A DNA stretch of 64,000 nucleotides, from NCBI RefSeq assembly GCF_949987535.1, contig NC_080077.1, positions 36,917,389 through 36,981,388 on the forward strand. Reading direction: 5' to 3'. Below, piece after piece: positions 31,364 through 44,049 of this stretch. The notes beneath the pieces are model-generated. The model was not told the origin of the DNA. It did no database searches and saw nothing but the letters and a program-made list of their open reading frames with translations. The position numbers were made by a program, and so were the translations under genes. Each line of letters starts with the position of its first letter. The stretch's first letter is position 1. The DNA is from Balaenoptera acutorostrata. Lineage: Eukaryota; Chordata; Mammalia; Artiodactyla; Balaenopteridae.

Positions 31364-34300
31364 ATGTTAATAGGAACATACATATCGATAATTACCTTAA
31401 ACGTGAATGGATTAAATGCTCCAACCAAAAGACACAGGCTTGCTGAATGGATACAAAAACAAGACCCATATGTATGCTGTCTACAAGAGACCCACTTCAG
31501 ACCTAGGGACACATACAGACTGAAAGTGAGGGGATGGAAAAAGATATTCCATGCAAATGGAAATCAAAAGAAAGCTGGAGTAGCAATACTCATATCAGAT
31601 AAAATTTACTTTAAAATAAAGAATGTTACAAGAGACAAGGAAGGACACTACATAATGATCAAGGGATCAATCCAAGAAGAAGATATAACAATTATAAATA
31701 TATATGCACCCAACACAGGAGCACCTCAATACATAAGGCAAATGCTAACAGCTATAAAAGAGGAAATCAACAGTAACACAATAATAGTGGGGGACTTTGT
31801 AACACCTCACTTACACCAATGGACAGATAATCCAGAGAGAAAATTAATAAGGAAACACAAGCTGTAAATGACACACGAGACCAGATAGATTTAATTGATA
31901 TTTATAGGACATTCCATCCACAAACAGCAGATTACACTTTCTTCTCAAGTGCACACGGAACATTCTCCAGGATAGATCACATCTTGGGTCACAGATCAAG
32001 CCTTGGTAAAATTAAGAATATTGAAATCGTACCAAGCATCTTTTCCGACCACAACACTATGAGATTAGAAATCAATTACAGGGAAAAAAACATTAAAAAC
32101 ACAAACACATGGAGGCTAAACAATACGTTACTAAATAACCAAGAGATCACTGAAGAAATCAAAGAGGAAATCAAAAAATACCCAGAGACAAGTTACAACA
32201 AAAGCATGACAATCCAAAACCTATGGGATGCAGCAAAAGCAGTTCTAACAGGGAAGTTTATTGCAATACAAGCCTACCTCAAGAAACAAGAAAAATCACA
32301 AATAAACAATCTAACCTTACACCTAAAGGAACTAGAGAAAGAAGAACAAACAAAACCCAAAGTCAGAAGAAGGAAAGAAGTCATAAAGATCACAGCAGAA
32401 ATAAATGAAATAGAAACAAAGAAAACAATAGCAAAGATCAGTAAAACTAAAAGCTGGTTCTTTGAGAAGATAACAAACGTTGATAAACCTTTAGCAAGAC
32501 TCATCAAGAAAAAGAGGGAGAGGACTCAAATCAATAAAATCAGAAATGAAAAAGGAGAAGTTACAATGGACACTGCAGAAATACAAAACAGCATCATAAG
32601 AGACTACTACAAGCAACTCTATGCCAATAAAATGGACAATCTGGAAGAAATGGACAAATTCTTAGAAAGGTACAACTTTCCAAGACTGAACCAGGAAGAA
32701 ATAAAAAATAGGAACAGACCAATCACAAGCAATGAAACTGAAACTGTGATTAAAAATCTTCCAACAAAAAAAAAGTCCAGGACCAGATGGCTTCACAGGT
32801 GAATTCTAAACAACATTTAGAGAAGTGTTAACACCCATCCTTCTCAAACTCTTCCAAAAAATTGCAGAGGAAGGAACACTCCTAAACTCATTCTATGAGG
32901 CCACCATCACCCTGATACCAAAACCAGACAAAGATACTACAAAAAAAAGAAAATTACGGACCAATATCACTGATGAATATAGATGCAAAAATCCTCAACA
33001 AAATACTAGCAAACAGAATCCAACAACACATTAAAAGGATCATACACCATGATCAAGTGGGATTTATCCCAAGGATGCAAGGATTCTTCAATATATGCAA
33101 ATCAATCAATGTGATATACCATATTAACAAACTGAAGAATAAAAACCATATGATCATGTCAATAGATGCAGAAAAAGCTTTTGACAAAATTCAACACCCA
33201 TTTATGATAAAAACTCTCCAGAAAGTGGGCATAGAGGGAACCTACCTCAACATAATAAAGGCCATATATGACAAACCCACAGCAAGCATTATTCTCAATG
33301 GTGAAAAACTGAAAGCATTTCTTCTAAGATCAGGAACAAGACGAGAATGTCCACTCTCACCCCTATTATTCAACATAGTTTTGGAAGTCCTAGCCATGGC
33401 AATCAGAGAAGAAAAAGAAATAAAAGGAATACAAATTGGAAAAGAAGAAGTAAAACGGTCACTGTTTGCAGATGACATGATACTGTATATAGAGAATCCT
33501 AAAGAGGCCACCAGAAAACTACTAGAGCTAATCAATGAGTTTGGTAAATTCGCAAGATACAAAATTAATGCACAGAAATCTCTTTGCATTCCTATACACT
33601 AACAACGAAAGATCAGAAAGAGAAATTAAGGAAACAATCCCCTTCACCATTACAAGAAAAAGAATAAAATACCCAGGTATAAACCTACCTAAGCAGGTAA
33701 AAGACCTGTACTCAGAAAACTATAAGACACTGATGAAAGAAATCAAAGATGACACAAACGGATGGAGAGATATACCATGTTCTTGGATTGGAAGAATCAA
33801 TATTGTGAAAATGCCTATACTACCCAAAGGAATCTACAGATTCAATGTAATCCCTGTCAAATTACCAGTGGCATTTTTTACAGAACTAGAACAAGAAATC
33901 TTAAAATTTGTATGGAGACACAAAAGACCCCGAATAGACAAAGCAGTCTTGAGGGAAAAAAACGGAGCTGGAGGAATCCGATTCCCTGACTTCAGACTAT
34001 ACTACAAAGCTACAGTAATCAAGACAATATGGTACTGGCACAAAAAAATATAGATCCATGGAACAGGATAGAAAGCCCAGAGATAAACCCACACACCTAT
34101 GGTCAACTAATCTATGACAAAGGAGACAAGAACATACAATGGAGAAAAGACAGTCTCTTCAATAAGTGGTGCTGGGAAAACTGGACAGCCACATGTAAAA
34201 GAATGAAACTAGAACACTCCCTAACATCATACACAAAAATAAACTCCAAATGGATTAGAGACCTAAATGTAAGACCAGACACTATAAAACTCTTAGAGGA

Positions 34301-35185
34301 AAACAGGAAGAACACTCTTTGACATAAATCACAGCAAGATTTTTTTTGATCCACCTCCTAGCGTAATGAAAATTAAAAAAAATAATAAACAAATGGGACC
34401 TAATGAATCTTAAAAGCTTTTGCAAAGCAAAGGAAAGTACAAACAAGACAAAAAGACAACCCTCAGAATGGGAGAAAATATTTGCAGATGAATCAACGGA
34501 CAAAGGATTAATCTCCAAAATATATGAACAGTTCATGCAGCTCAATATTAAAAAAACAAGCAGCCCAATCAAAAAATGGGCAGAAGACCTAAACAGACAT
34601 TTCTCCAAAAAAGATATACAGATCGCCAACAAACACATGAAAGGATGCTCAACATCATTAATCATTAGAGAAATGCAAATGAAAACTACAATGAGGTATA
34701 ACCTCAGACTGGTCAGAATGGCCATCATCAAAAAATCTACAAACAATAAATGCTGGAGAGGGTGTGGAGAAAAGGGAACCCTCTTGCACTGTTGGTGGGA
34801 ATGTAAATCGATACAGCCACTATGGAGAACAGTATGGAGGTTCCTTAAAAAACTAAAAATAGAATTACCATATGACCCAGCAATCCCACTCCTGGGCATA
34901 TACCCAGAGAGAACCATAATTCAAAAAGACACATGCACCCCAATGTTCATTGCAGCACTATTTACAATAGCCAGGTCATGGAAGCAACCTAAATGCCCAT
35001 CGACAGATGAATGGATAAAGAAGATGTGGTACATATATACAATGGAATATTACTCAGACATAAAAAAGAACAAAATTGGGTCATTTGTAGAGACGTGGAT
35101 GGATCTAGAGGCTGTCATACAGAGTGAAGTAAGTCAGAAAGAGAAAAACAAATATTGTATATTAACGCATATATGTGGAACCTAG
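31364..35185 (+). pseudogene. L1 ORF2 remnant with frameshifts
   Basis: It starts in frame with the homologue ([15 protein letters not shown], then CCLQETH) and ends at the same carboxyl motif (HICGT). Breaks visible by comparison with the intact copy: a 2-base insertion after GACTTT near 31796 destroys the GDFN endonuclease motif; an extra A in the run at 32765-32773; a stop from altered TATCAA near 32807; an extra A near 32942-32949; an extra T near 33581; and further changes near 34050, 34308 and 34360. Reverse transcriptase motifs (FADD, about 33465) remain readable in fragments. It cannot make ORF2p. Confidence 0.9.
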
Positions 35186-35411
35186 AAAAATGGTACAGAT
35201 GAACCGGTTTGCAGGGCAGAAATAGAGACACAGATGTAGAGAACAAATGTATGGACACCACGGGCGGAAAGTGATGGGCGGGGGTGGTGGTGGTGGTGGT
35301 GGGATGAATTGGGAGATTGGGATTGACACGTATACACTAATATGTATAAACTGGATAGCTAATAAGAACCTGCTGTATAAAAAATAAATTAAATTTAAAA
35401 ATTTTAAAGAA
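35186..35411 (+). other. L1 3' UTR and tail
   Basis: Similar to 18397-18186 in reverse. It contains a (GGT)n run at about 35285-35303 and ends in an A-rich tail. Confidence 0.8.
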
Positions 35412-35422
35412 AAGAAATACAT
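35412..35422. repeat. Target-site duplication, 3' copy, of second L1
   Basis: AAGAAATACAT, matching 30339-30349. Confidence 0.75.
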
Positions 35423-36084
35423 TTTCATCAAGACAGTACATATATATGTGTGTGTATATTAAAAGCTGAGACAAGTTTCATAAAATAACACATCATCATG
35501 GCATGAAGGATACTCCAATTTTTTTCTTTTCTATTCTATTTTAAAATAGTTTTCAATGGACTAGTCTTTTTATTTTTTCCCCCAGATATTTAGTCAGCTC
35601 CTTGGGGAGTTATTTTAAAACTCAAATGGGTGAGGGAAAAATGCTTTTGGAAACTCGTACTATTGTTGAATCTATTTATTAAAAGAACACAAAGAGGCTG
35701 GGGCAAAGGATTGTCTCCCTACATTTGATGTAAGCTGAAAAAAGTACAGTATTACTGCTGGTGAGAAAGGTGAACCAGATCAGGAACCTACCCCATTGCC
35801 TCAACCACTTATGTAAATCCAGGCAACTCAAAAATGATTGATAAATACCAGTGTAACTGTTCCTCAACTAAACTAGCCTCATATATTGGTCTTTGATTTA
35901 TAAATAGGAAAACCATGCAATTTATCTTTGAAATAAAGACACCAAAAGTGAAAGAGGACCCTATTAATAAATCAGAACTGCTGGGCAAACAGAGATATAT
36001 AGTTCCTCTAGAGGAGGTCAAAATACTATAGCTTGCTTCAGATGCATATGGAGGCAACATCACACCCCCAAAAGCCACTTTGTT
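35423..36084. other. Unrecognised sequence
   Basis: No gene or confident repeat is visible. A short TG run lies at 35447-35455. Confidence 0.45.
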
Positions 36085-36270
36085 TATACTTTAGTTATAG
36101 CACTTAGCACATTGTATGGTGGTTGTTTGTTTAAATGCCTAACTTCCCAAATGGAATGCGAGTTCTTCAAGGACAGAGAGGGGGTTTCACCTCTGTTTCC
36201 AGCTGCAAGCCTACTGCCTGACTAGTTGAGGCCATATGTTCAGTAAGTGTATATTGAATGGATTTGATAG
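36085..36270 (+). repeat. L2-type LINE 3' end relic
   Basis: 'gagttcttcaaggacagaga' ... 'ttcagtaagtgtatattgaatg' follows the L2 3' terminus in order. Confidence 0.5.
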
Positions 36271-37269
36271 TCTAGAAATGCATAGCCTACTTCAGTAATA
36301 GGTTATTGGGCTCTAGAAGACATAGAAAAACAGAAGAGATGAGGAGATACTGATTCAAGGGTACTCAGTTTCTTTCCCTTACAACGGAGGAGGACATTAA
36401 ATCTCCGGTTTAGTGAAAAATCACAGTAAAAGCCAGAGGGTGAAAGACAGACAATGAAATAGAGGAAAGTAGGCAGCTAAAAATCAGTAAAGGATTTGTG
36501 GTAGAAATGGCAGATGAGAGAATGCCAATAGAGTCTAGACATAGTTGCCAGCAGCCAAGCAGAAATTGAGGGTAATTAATAAAGTTCACGTTTTTAGACA
36601 ACCAATTATGTACCCAGTGATTGTTATTACTACAACAAATGATCGTTGCAGATAGCAAGGCCAAGCTATCTGTAACTTATCCCACAGCTAAAATACCCTG
36701 GAGGAACTCTTGGCTGGCACTTAGCCAAGCTGTGTCAGTTGAGGGAAACTCCATATCTCCACTCTGTCAGAATGGAACAGGCTGTTTGAGGAGAAACAGT
36801 ATTCAAGTAGAAAGCCCTTGAAAAAACAGAAAAGACAGAAAGAATGTATAGATCCAAAGACGCAAGTTGATGTAACCACAGGAACTATTTCACAGATCTG
36901 GAGAGGCTGAACCACTCCTGCCATTTTTAGTAGACCTCAGTAAAGGGTTGCTGACTGACTTATCAGTTTAGTCAAGCTCAGTTCTGGGGTCCAGAGATGT
37001 ACATCCCTCTACAAATCGCCCAGTTCTCCAATAAGCAGGTGGTGGTACCAGTTCACTAACCAAGGGGGGATGGGAGGAATAGTTAACACCAGGCAAATAG
37101 TAGTTCTCATGACACAGCAAATCCCCCTGCAGAACGTAGCCCAGTTTGAGCTTTTAATTCTGGATTTAGAGCGAGGCTGGTATATATGCCATCTTTTGTG
37201 CCTTCTCAGTTTAGCATTCAAAAGCTTGAAGGAACATAAAATGGCATGGAAAGAAACTAAGAACCATCA
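36271..37269. other. Unrecognised sequence
   Basis: No gene, RNA or confident repeat is visible. Confidence 0.45.
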
Positions 37270-37480
37270 TTCATTGACAACTTACCCTATGCCAAGCACC
37301 CAGACACCATCTTGTATCACACCATTTGAGATTCAGAGCCACACTAGAAATTAGGACTCATTATCATTAATTTATATACAGAGAGCCAAGAGGCAGAGAA
37401 GCTACTTGCTGAAGATTTCACATACTAAGTAAGTTGCCATACCAGGTCTCTGAACCTGGGTTATTTTGGCCTCAAAACTC
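37270..37480 (-). repeat. MIR-like SINE relic
   Basis: 'cttaccctatgccaagcacc', 'attaggactcattatcatta' and 'ctctgaacctgggttatttt' fit the MIR reverse complement in order, with strong divergence. Confidence 0.5.
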
Positions 37481-38695
37481 CATTTGAAATTTCCCCAAAG
37501 TTATACAGGCAGGTGAAAAGGGAAGCCCAACTCACTCCATTCAGTCTTGAGATGATGCACCCTGCAAACCCAGATGGCAAATTCCCTGTGTGAGCTGCAG
37601 AAATAACATGTGAAACTTGCAGTTTATTATTTCTGTCTTACTCTTAAAACACATGGTGGCCACAGCAGTTGGAAATAAACAGGAGGTGACGGGGTCCTGG
37701 GAAAGTGAGCAACCATGTAATTAGCAAAGTTAATATTGTGCAGTTTCCATAAATAACATGCAGTTTACTTTTGCTATTAAGAGACATTTAATATTCAAAA
37801 GTGTAGGGGGTGTCTGAGGTAGGAAAGAGATGGTCTGACGCACATGTTAAAGGGGAAAAAAACTTATTCTAAGAAATTTTATCTTTATTTTTGAATGACA
37901 TTTATATCCTTAAAAAAAACCCTCAGGGTTTCCCTCCCAGTTTGAGGACTGGATTATTTGCTGCATTGGTTATGCAAAGAGCAGAGTAAGACTTCCACCT
38001 GAAAATCTGCCACAGAGAGGGCAGCTTGTTATTATTATCCAAGACAGGGAGTCTCCTCATCAAGACTCCTCCCCATGGGGTCTGAGCTGTGGCAGAGGAG
38101 GATTAAAGTGTTAGGTCATGCAGTCTCCATGGTCCCTCCCAGCGTTCTTGGAAATGGCTGCAAACCATCCCTAAGCTCTATATTTAAGTCTTCTCACACG
38201 TGCTTCATTCTTAACTGGCTGGATCAAACTCATTTTCTCCTTACCTACCTTTTCTGGGAATGCATTATTCAATATTTCTGTTTTGGAAGTATTATCTTTT
38301 TCCATTTTGTGGCTTTGCTATCTAGTTTCAAGCATAAATTCACTAAGCAGAGTTGACATTTAATTCCAGGGTCTTGTCCAGGGGACTATAGACTTGCAAT
38401 AAATGTTAAATCATGATGACAACAACCCTAGATTCAAATAGCAGTGTGATCACAATGAAACACTTCTTTTTCCCAATTGCATGAGCCCTGCAAAGCTTTG
38501 ACCCCAAAAATGCTTTATATACACACACACATGTGTTTCTATGGGTTTCCATTGCCCCATTTTATGTTTATACAACTCTCTAGGAACACTGCTTAAATTA
38601 AACGAATAGGAAATGTCATGGGAGAAGAAAGGGATTTTTAAAAAGGAAGCTGAAAGGGAACAGAATTACAGAGGCAAGAACGGGCATTTTTTTTT
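37481..38695. other. Unrecognised unique sequence
   Basis: No gene is recognised. The part near 37700-37800 (homeobox-like TAATTA and paired 'aacatgcagttta' motifs) looks unique. Short CA run at 38521-38530. Confidence 0.45.
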
Positions 38696-38711
38696 AAAGC
38701 AATCATTTTCT

Positions 38712-39049
38712 TTTTTTTAAATACATCTTTATTGGAGTATAATTGCTTCATAATGTTGTGTTAGTTTCTGCTGTACAACACAGAGAATCAGCCATATGCA
38801 TACATATATCCCCATATGCCCTCCCTCTTGAGCCTCCCTCCCACCCTCCCTATCCCACCCCTCTAGGTCGTCACAAAGCCCAGAGCTGATCTCCCTGTGC
38901 TATGCGGCTGCTTCCCACTAGCTATCTATTTTACACTTGGTAGTGTATATATGTCCATGCCACTCTCTCACTTTGTCCCAGCTTCCCCTTCTCCCCCACC
39001 CGTGTCCTCAACTCCATTCTCTATGTCTACATCTTACCCAATTTTTTTT
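38712..39049 (-). mobile_element. 5'-truncated L1 3' end
   Basis: On the minus strand it ends 'caattatactccaataaagatgtattt' plus A's, a standard L1 3' end with AATAAA. AAAGCAATCATTTTCT (38696-38711) and AAAGCAATTATTTTCT (39050-39065) form a 16-bp target-site duplication with one mismatch. It is a different 3' UTR type from the two long L1s. Confidence 0.85.
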
Positions 39050-39065
39050 AAAGCAATTATTTTCT

Positions 39066-39796
39066 AAAATAATTTTATTCTGACAGTTCTTTAACAATAC
39101 ATATTTCATTGAGCATTCCGGTTTTCTCCTTCTACTGTCACCCAACTCAAATGTATGGAAAGAAAACCATGTTTCTCAGTCTTAAGGTATTTCTTGGAAG
39201 GGTATGGAGACCAGACCAAATCATGCTATGTTTCTCAGCCCCAACACATTGCGCAAATGATATGTGATTGAAGGATAACCTTGAAAGAGAGAAATTTTCA
39301 TAAAATGCAAAAAAACCCTACCCCACCCAATAACAGTGCAACCCTAAGGTGAGTGTAGCTTGGTTGAGGTGAATACAACTGCTCACACTGATTGCCTAAA
39401 TGCTGATTATGTGCCTCAGATCTTTAACAGCATAAGCCATCACACTTGGTCCACAGATCCTGTGCCCTGCTTCTCCACCAGCTGAAATTCTCTGTTTCTT
39501 TTCCTCAATCTCTAAGACCAGACCAGACTTTAGGCTAAAAATTTCACTAGTTCTCTAGCCTCTCTGTCAGGAGTCTCCTTCAAGTGATACTTAGTACCAG
39601 CCCAGACTTGGTTTGTAGTCCAGTTCTACAGTCTTCTGATTTGTTTCCCTGGGCTGGAGTACCAGTCTGTGCATCTGCTTAATGCCCCAAGCCCTTGACA
39701 GTTGGGTCCTCATCTGCCTTTCCTTTTCTAATTTTCTTCTCTATCTGTGCCACCCCCACTTACACACCTTCCCCATTTCCCCATGACACATACAAG

Positions 39797-39797
<1 letters not shown>
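39066..39797. other. Unrecognised sequence
   Basis: No gene, RNA or confident repeat is visible. Confidence 0.45.

Positions 39798-39844
<47 letters not shown>
39798..39844. repeat. (CA)n microsatellite
   Basis: About 21-23 nearly uninterrupted CA units. Likely length-polymorphic. Confidence 0.95.
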
Positions 39845-39846
<2 letters not shown>

Positions 39847-40639
39847 GGCTGCTGGTAGACCCAACTGTCTGCTGTCTGGACACCTCCATCATTTAATATA
39901 ATCCCCAAATGTTCACAAGTAGCACTATCCCTTACTGCCTTCCAGGAGATGATGTTCTGCCAAACTGAGCTTCCTCCATTTCAAGGAAGGTTGCCGTTTC
40001 AGATGTCAGCCCTTCCCACTTAGCCTAATCTTGCTGCAATGAATTGGGCCTTCAGACTAGGTAGGAAGGCATCTATTTCCTTGTCCAACAACAGCTCAGA
40101 GCTAATTGATCACACCCCCCTATTCCCACCCCAAGAGCAATTGCTCTAGCAATTACTCTGCTCACCCATAATCTGAATCTATGGTAAAAATCATATTTTG
40201 TTTTAACATAGAAATATTTTGATATTTCATGTATCTATTAAAGATTCACCAAATACCAAGACACTTCCTTAAGTACCAACAGAAGCACAACCTGAGATTC
40301 TGGTGACAGGGGTGGGATTTAGGTTAATTCTCCCTAAAGGAATATCTCAGCTGAATCACCACTTTTCGCAATGTGTTCCTGAGATTTAGAGATCAGGAAA
40401 TTAGATTTTTCAGAATATTCAAAGTTGCTCGGGTAATGGACCTTCTTTGAAACAAATTCCCAGAAACCAGCATCTAAATCAAATTTTAACTTTAAACCAT
40501 TGAAAAATTGCAACTTTACACTAAAGAAACCTGTTAATATCAGCAGTAATGGGACAAATTAGTATCATGTGCCTCCTGACACGATGCACTGAGAAGAACA
40601 CAACTTTGCTTCAGTGTTACTCCCCCCCAAAGTGTATAA
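39845..40639. other. Unrecognised sequence
   Basis: No gene, RNA or confident repeat is visible. Confidence 0.45.
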
Positions 40640-41170
40640 CTTCAATCCGATCATGAGGAAACATCAGACAAACTCAAGCTGAAAGACAGTTCACAAAACA
40701 GCTGACCTGAACTCCTTTTTAAAATGTTAAAATGGAAAAAGACAAAGAAACTGTTCCTGACTTAAAGGGACATGACAACTAAATGCATCATGTGATCCTA
40801 GGTTGGTGCTGGAACACACCCTCCCAAAATATTTTTATTGGTACAACTGGTGAAATATAAATAAAATCTATAGATTGGACATTAGCATTGAATCAGTGTT
40901 AATTTTCAGAAGATAACCATTATAATGTGGTTATGTAAGAGAATTTACTTATTCTTAAAAAAATGTACACCGAAGTATTTAGGGGTATAGCGCCATTGTG
41001 TATGTAACTTATTCCCAAATGGTTCATAAAATAATATTAAGTATCTAAAGAAAGAGAAAATGATAACAACAAATGTAAAATATTAATAACTGGGGGAGAC
41101 TGAGTAAAGGAGTATGAAGTTCTCTTTAACTTTTTTGAGTCTAAAATTATTTCAAAATAAAAAAGTACTA
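40640..41170 (+). mobile_element. Old L1M-type 3' UTR relic
   Basis: 'aaataaaatctatagattgg', 'gtggttatgtaagagaattt', 'gaagtatttaggggtatagc' and 'aaaattatttcaaaataaaa' appear in the order of an old L1 3' UTR with its terminal A-rich end. Confidence 0.65.
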
Positions 41171-41454
41171 AAAAATATGTAATCCTCTATAGCATAAGTT
41201 TGTCCTCTTCTAGCGATCAGAATGTGTGAATGACCCACCCACATCACTGCCCATTAACAAGGCACCTGAGAAGACAATTCAGTCCAACAAGAGCCAATTG
41301 TGTGACTAAGATTCCCTCAGTTCCACTCTTGGTAAAACTCCATGTTATTCCTCTTTCCACATTTAACATTCTTTCTTCACATCTTCCTCCTATCTTCTCT
41401 GTTACACTCATGCTTTCTAAGGCATTGCATTCAATGAACTACAGTGTCAGAGAT
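41171..41454. other. Unrecognised sequence
   Basis: Nothing recognised. The 81-codon frame has no family signature. Confidence 0.4.
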
Positions 41455-41690
41455 GGAGTGCAATGCAGTGGGTAAGAGCAGGATGTTAGGATGCAATTTC
41501 TGGCTCTTCTGTTTATAGCAGTGTGTCCCAGGAAAACGATTTTTTTTTTCATCTCTAAAATGAAGGTGATACTAGTTCTTACCTCATGATACTAGTTCTT
41601 ACCTTATTTATGATGATTAAGTAAGATTAAAATGTAAGATGCCTGCCATATAGTAAGTATTCTACAAATGTTACCTATTTGTCTTATTAG
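41455..41690 (+). repeat. MIR SINE relic with 20-bp internal duplication
   Basis: 'gcagtgggtaagagcaggat', 'ttctggctcttctgtttata' and 'catctctaaaatgaaggtga' follow MIR in order. TGATACTAGTTCTTACCTCA is tandemly repeated at 41567-41586 and 41587-41606. Confidence 0.65.
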
Positions 41691-43106
41691 GTTAAATATA
41701 TTGAGGACCTTAAAGAAAAAGAAAATTTGACTCTAATAAATGAATAATTGGTGCTATCCATAATGTGTTCACATTGTTAGGACACTATGGGCTAGAACTC
41801 AAAAGGGAATATGAATTCAAGCAACTACATAGCCATGACTGAATTAAGAAATGCCCCAAATCCAAAATAATAGAAGACATGAGCATAAATAAGCAAACTA
41901 ATTCCATTATAGAGCTGTGACAAATCTAAAACAAAGTAGAAATTACAGGCAACAGCTTAAGGAAAAATAAAACCAAAAAAACAGTACTTTGCCTCCCAGG
42001 GGGAGACTTTAAAAAGATAGGGAAGAATATTTGATTATGAGACAAAAACATGTGTAACTTTCTCATTTCCTGCTCACGAGATGCTCTGGCTGCCATTATT
42101 TAAGCTGTTTTGAGGATATATAATAAGAGACTAAGCAGATATAAATGTTCAGCTGGACGATTCTTTATAGCTCCTTGGCACCCCATGCCAAACATTAATA
42201 AGGTTTACGAGAAGCCAGTGAACGCTGTAAATTGCTCTGCTTCTAATCTGAATCATGCTGCCGACTTCATTTGTTTCCTACATGCTGATCTGACAATGAG
42301 AGATAAATCTGATAAAGTTCTCTGACTTGGAAAGAGATTTGTTTTCTGTCCAGGGAATATATCTCTATGAGGAAAAGGTTATTCGGCATGGAGCCATGGG
42401 CAATAACATGTGTACCTGAATGCCCCTTTGATATTCTGAGTGTTGTCACACAGGATACTTTGCTTATTCAGCCTTTTTAAATGGTCTTGAAGGAATGTTT
42501 TTGTGCAACTACCTCAGCTGCAAACCTGCCTGCAGTGAAGTGATTTAGGGCTGAAATGTTATTAGGTAAGCCACATTTGACCAGCAAAGGCTGGGCGGCC
42601 ATCACTTTAGATCCACTGTCACCCCAAACTCTACTGCTTATTTATGTTTTTAATATTTAGGGGGTAAATATTTCCAAGACACATATTCCAGTTCATACCT
42701 TGTCAGGGTATCCTGCAAGCAGGTCAAAGAAAAGGCAACTGGCTTCACCTTGATTTTCAAGTAGTATTTCAGACAGTTTTGCATTCTTGACCCTAAGTAA
42801 TACTCTTCCTTAAATAGTAGTGTGTTATATTACAATTGCATGTAGGCAAAGTCATAACTGACAACTACTGGGATAAAAATTTCCATGGGAAAAAAGAGAT
42901 ACCAGACCCTTTCTATAGAGCACTGTATTCTCATTCTTTCTCAAAAGCCTGGAATCACAAAAGCTGTATTTCAGAATAACAAGAAATCGAAGTGACACTC
43001 TCCATCCAAAATGGTGAGGTTCTTTAAATGAGTATCAGAGATACTCTTTTCTTTTAATGCAAAGATCTCAAAATATGCCCTGAAAAGCTAAATAAATGGT
43101 TAAATT
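41691..43106. other. Unique sequence, possible conserved element
   Basis: No gene is recognised. The 42050-42450 part is free of recognisable repeats and carries GATA-like motifs (GATAAATCTGATAAAG at 42302-42317). Confidence 0.4.
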
Positions 43107-43118
43107 AAAACTGAAACA

Positions 43119-43457
43119 GGGCTTCCCTGGTGGCGCAGTGGTTGAGAATCTGCCTGCTAATGCAGGGGACACGGGTTCGAGCCCTGGTCTGGGAAGATCC
43201 CACATGCCACGGAGCAGCTGGGCCCGTGAGCCACAATTGCTGAGCCTGCGCGTCTGGAGCCTGTGCCCCGCGACGGGAGGGGCCGCGATAGAGAAAGGCC
43301 CGCGCACCGCGATGAAGAGCGGTCCCCGCACCGCGATGAAGAGTGGCCCCCGCTTGCCGCAACTGGAGAAAGCCCTCGCACGAACCGAAGACCCAACACA
43401 GCCAAAAATAAATAAATAAATAAATAAGAAAATCCTTAAAAAAAAAAAAAAAAAAAA
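43119..43457 (+). mobile_element. CHR-type SINE, young-looking
   Basis: Intact head (GGCTTCCCTGGTGGCGCAGTGG), box B GGTTCGAGCCC, CpG-rich body, (TAAA)n and a long A tail (43438-43461). The duplication AAAACTGAAACA at 43107-43118 and 43458-43469 is perfect. It contains a 24-bp tandem duplication (43304-43351). Confidence 0.92.
43304..43351 (+). repeat. 24-bp tandem duplication inside SINE
   Basis: GCACCGCGATGAAGAGCGGT plus CCCC, then the same unit with small differences (AGTGGCCCCC). The SINE at 50280 has only one unit. Confidence 0.88.
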
Positions 43458-43597
43458 AAAACTGAAACAAATTTTACATAGGACAGTAGTTACACTGCCA
43501 CAAAAGAATCTGAATTTCAACACAAAAGTAAGAACTATAGCAAGTACTGATGTATACACCAATACTACTAATAATAATTAAAAATAAGTCATAGCCC

Positions 43598-43865
43598 ACA
43601 TTTACTGAATATTTACTATATACGAGCACTGGACTAAGCACTTGACATAGATGATATGTTTGAATCCTCGTTTCTACCCTAAGAGATAAGTACAATTATG
43701 ACCCCCACCATGCTATACAATTATGACACCCCCCCCCATTCAACAGATAGAGAGAGTGAGCTTAGCAGAGGGAATATTCCACCCAAGGTCACAGTGATTT
43801 TAAGATGTATGCCCAGGTCTCACTCCAAAGCTCAAGTTCAGCACTCTGCCATACCACTTCTGTCT
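43598..43865 (-). repeat. MIR SINE relic
   Basis: 'acatttactgaatatttact', 'ggactaagcacttgacatag', 'aagagataagtacaattatg' and 'caaggtcacagtgattttaa' match the MIR reverse complement. It contains a duplicated 'ctatacaattatgac' piece and a C9 run. Confidence 0.6.
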
Positions 43866-44049
43866 TCTAATTCTGTCCTGTTTCTCCAGCAGCAAAACTC
43901 TTTCCAGGACTGTGAGTACTAGTGATGCCGTAAAGCTAGCAATTTCTTAAAAGACCCATCTGGAGTTCTAGTGAGGAAGAACACTAAGATATAAAAATAA
44001 AGATTCCAACTGGACTGGGAATGGACACAGGGAAATTCGAACATCCCAA

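Larger units (their letters stand above)
30350..35411 (+). mobile_element. 5'-truncated L1 LINE, inactivated
   Basis: A plus-strand L1 lacking the 5' UTR. Similarity to the young L1 begins around 30358, about 18 bases upstream of the ORF1 ATG. ORF1, ORF2 and the 3' UTR follow, with a normal end (CCTGCTGTATAAAAAATAAA) and an A-rich tail near 35380-35411. AAGAAATACAT flanks it. ORF1 has one premature stop and ORF2 several frameshifts, so it is dead. High similarity to the copy at 17-24 kb places both in related families. Confidence 0.9.

Noticed and set aside
39798..39844. CA repeat as a regulatory (Z-DNA) element
   Set aside because: CA microsatellites are very common in mammals; no supporting context.
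43120..43200. tRNA gene
   Set aside because: The box A/box B region is the head of a SINE with no cloverleaf-complete mature tRNA; the same holds for the other SINE heads.
43068..43562. Overlapping open frames of 107-164 codons, and similar ones at 49976-50543 and 10918-11148
   Set aside because: They arise from the CpG-rich body of CHR SINEs; the same peptide text recurs at every SINE.
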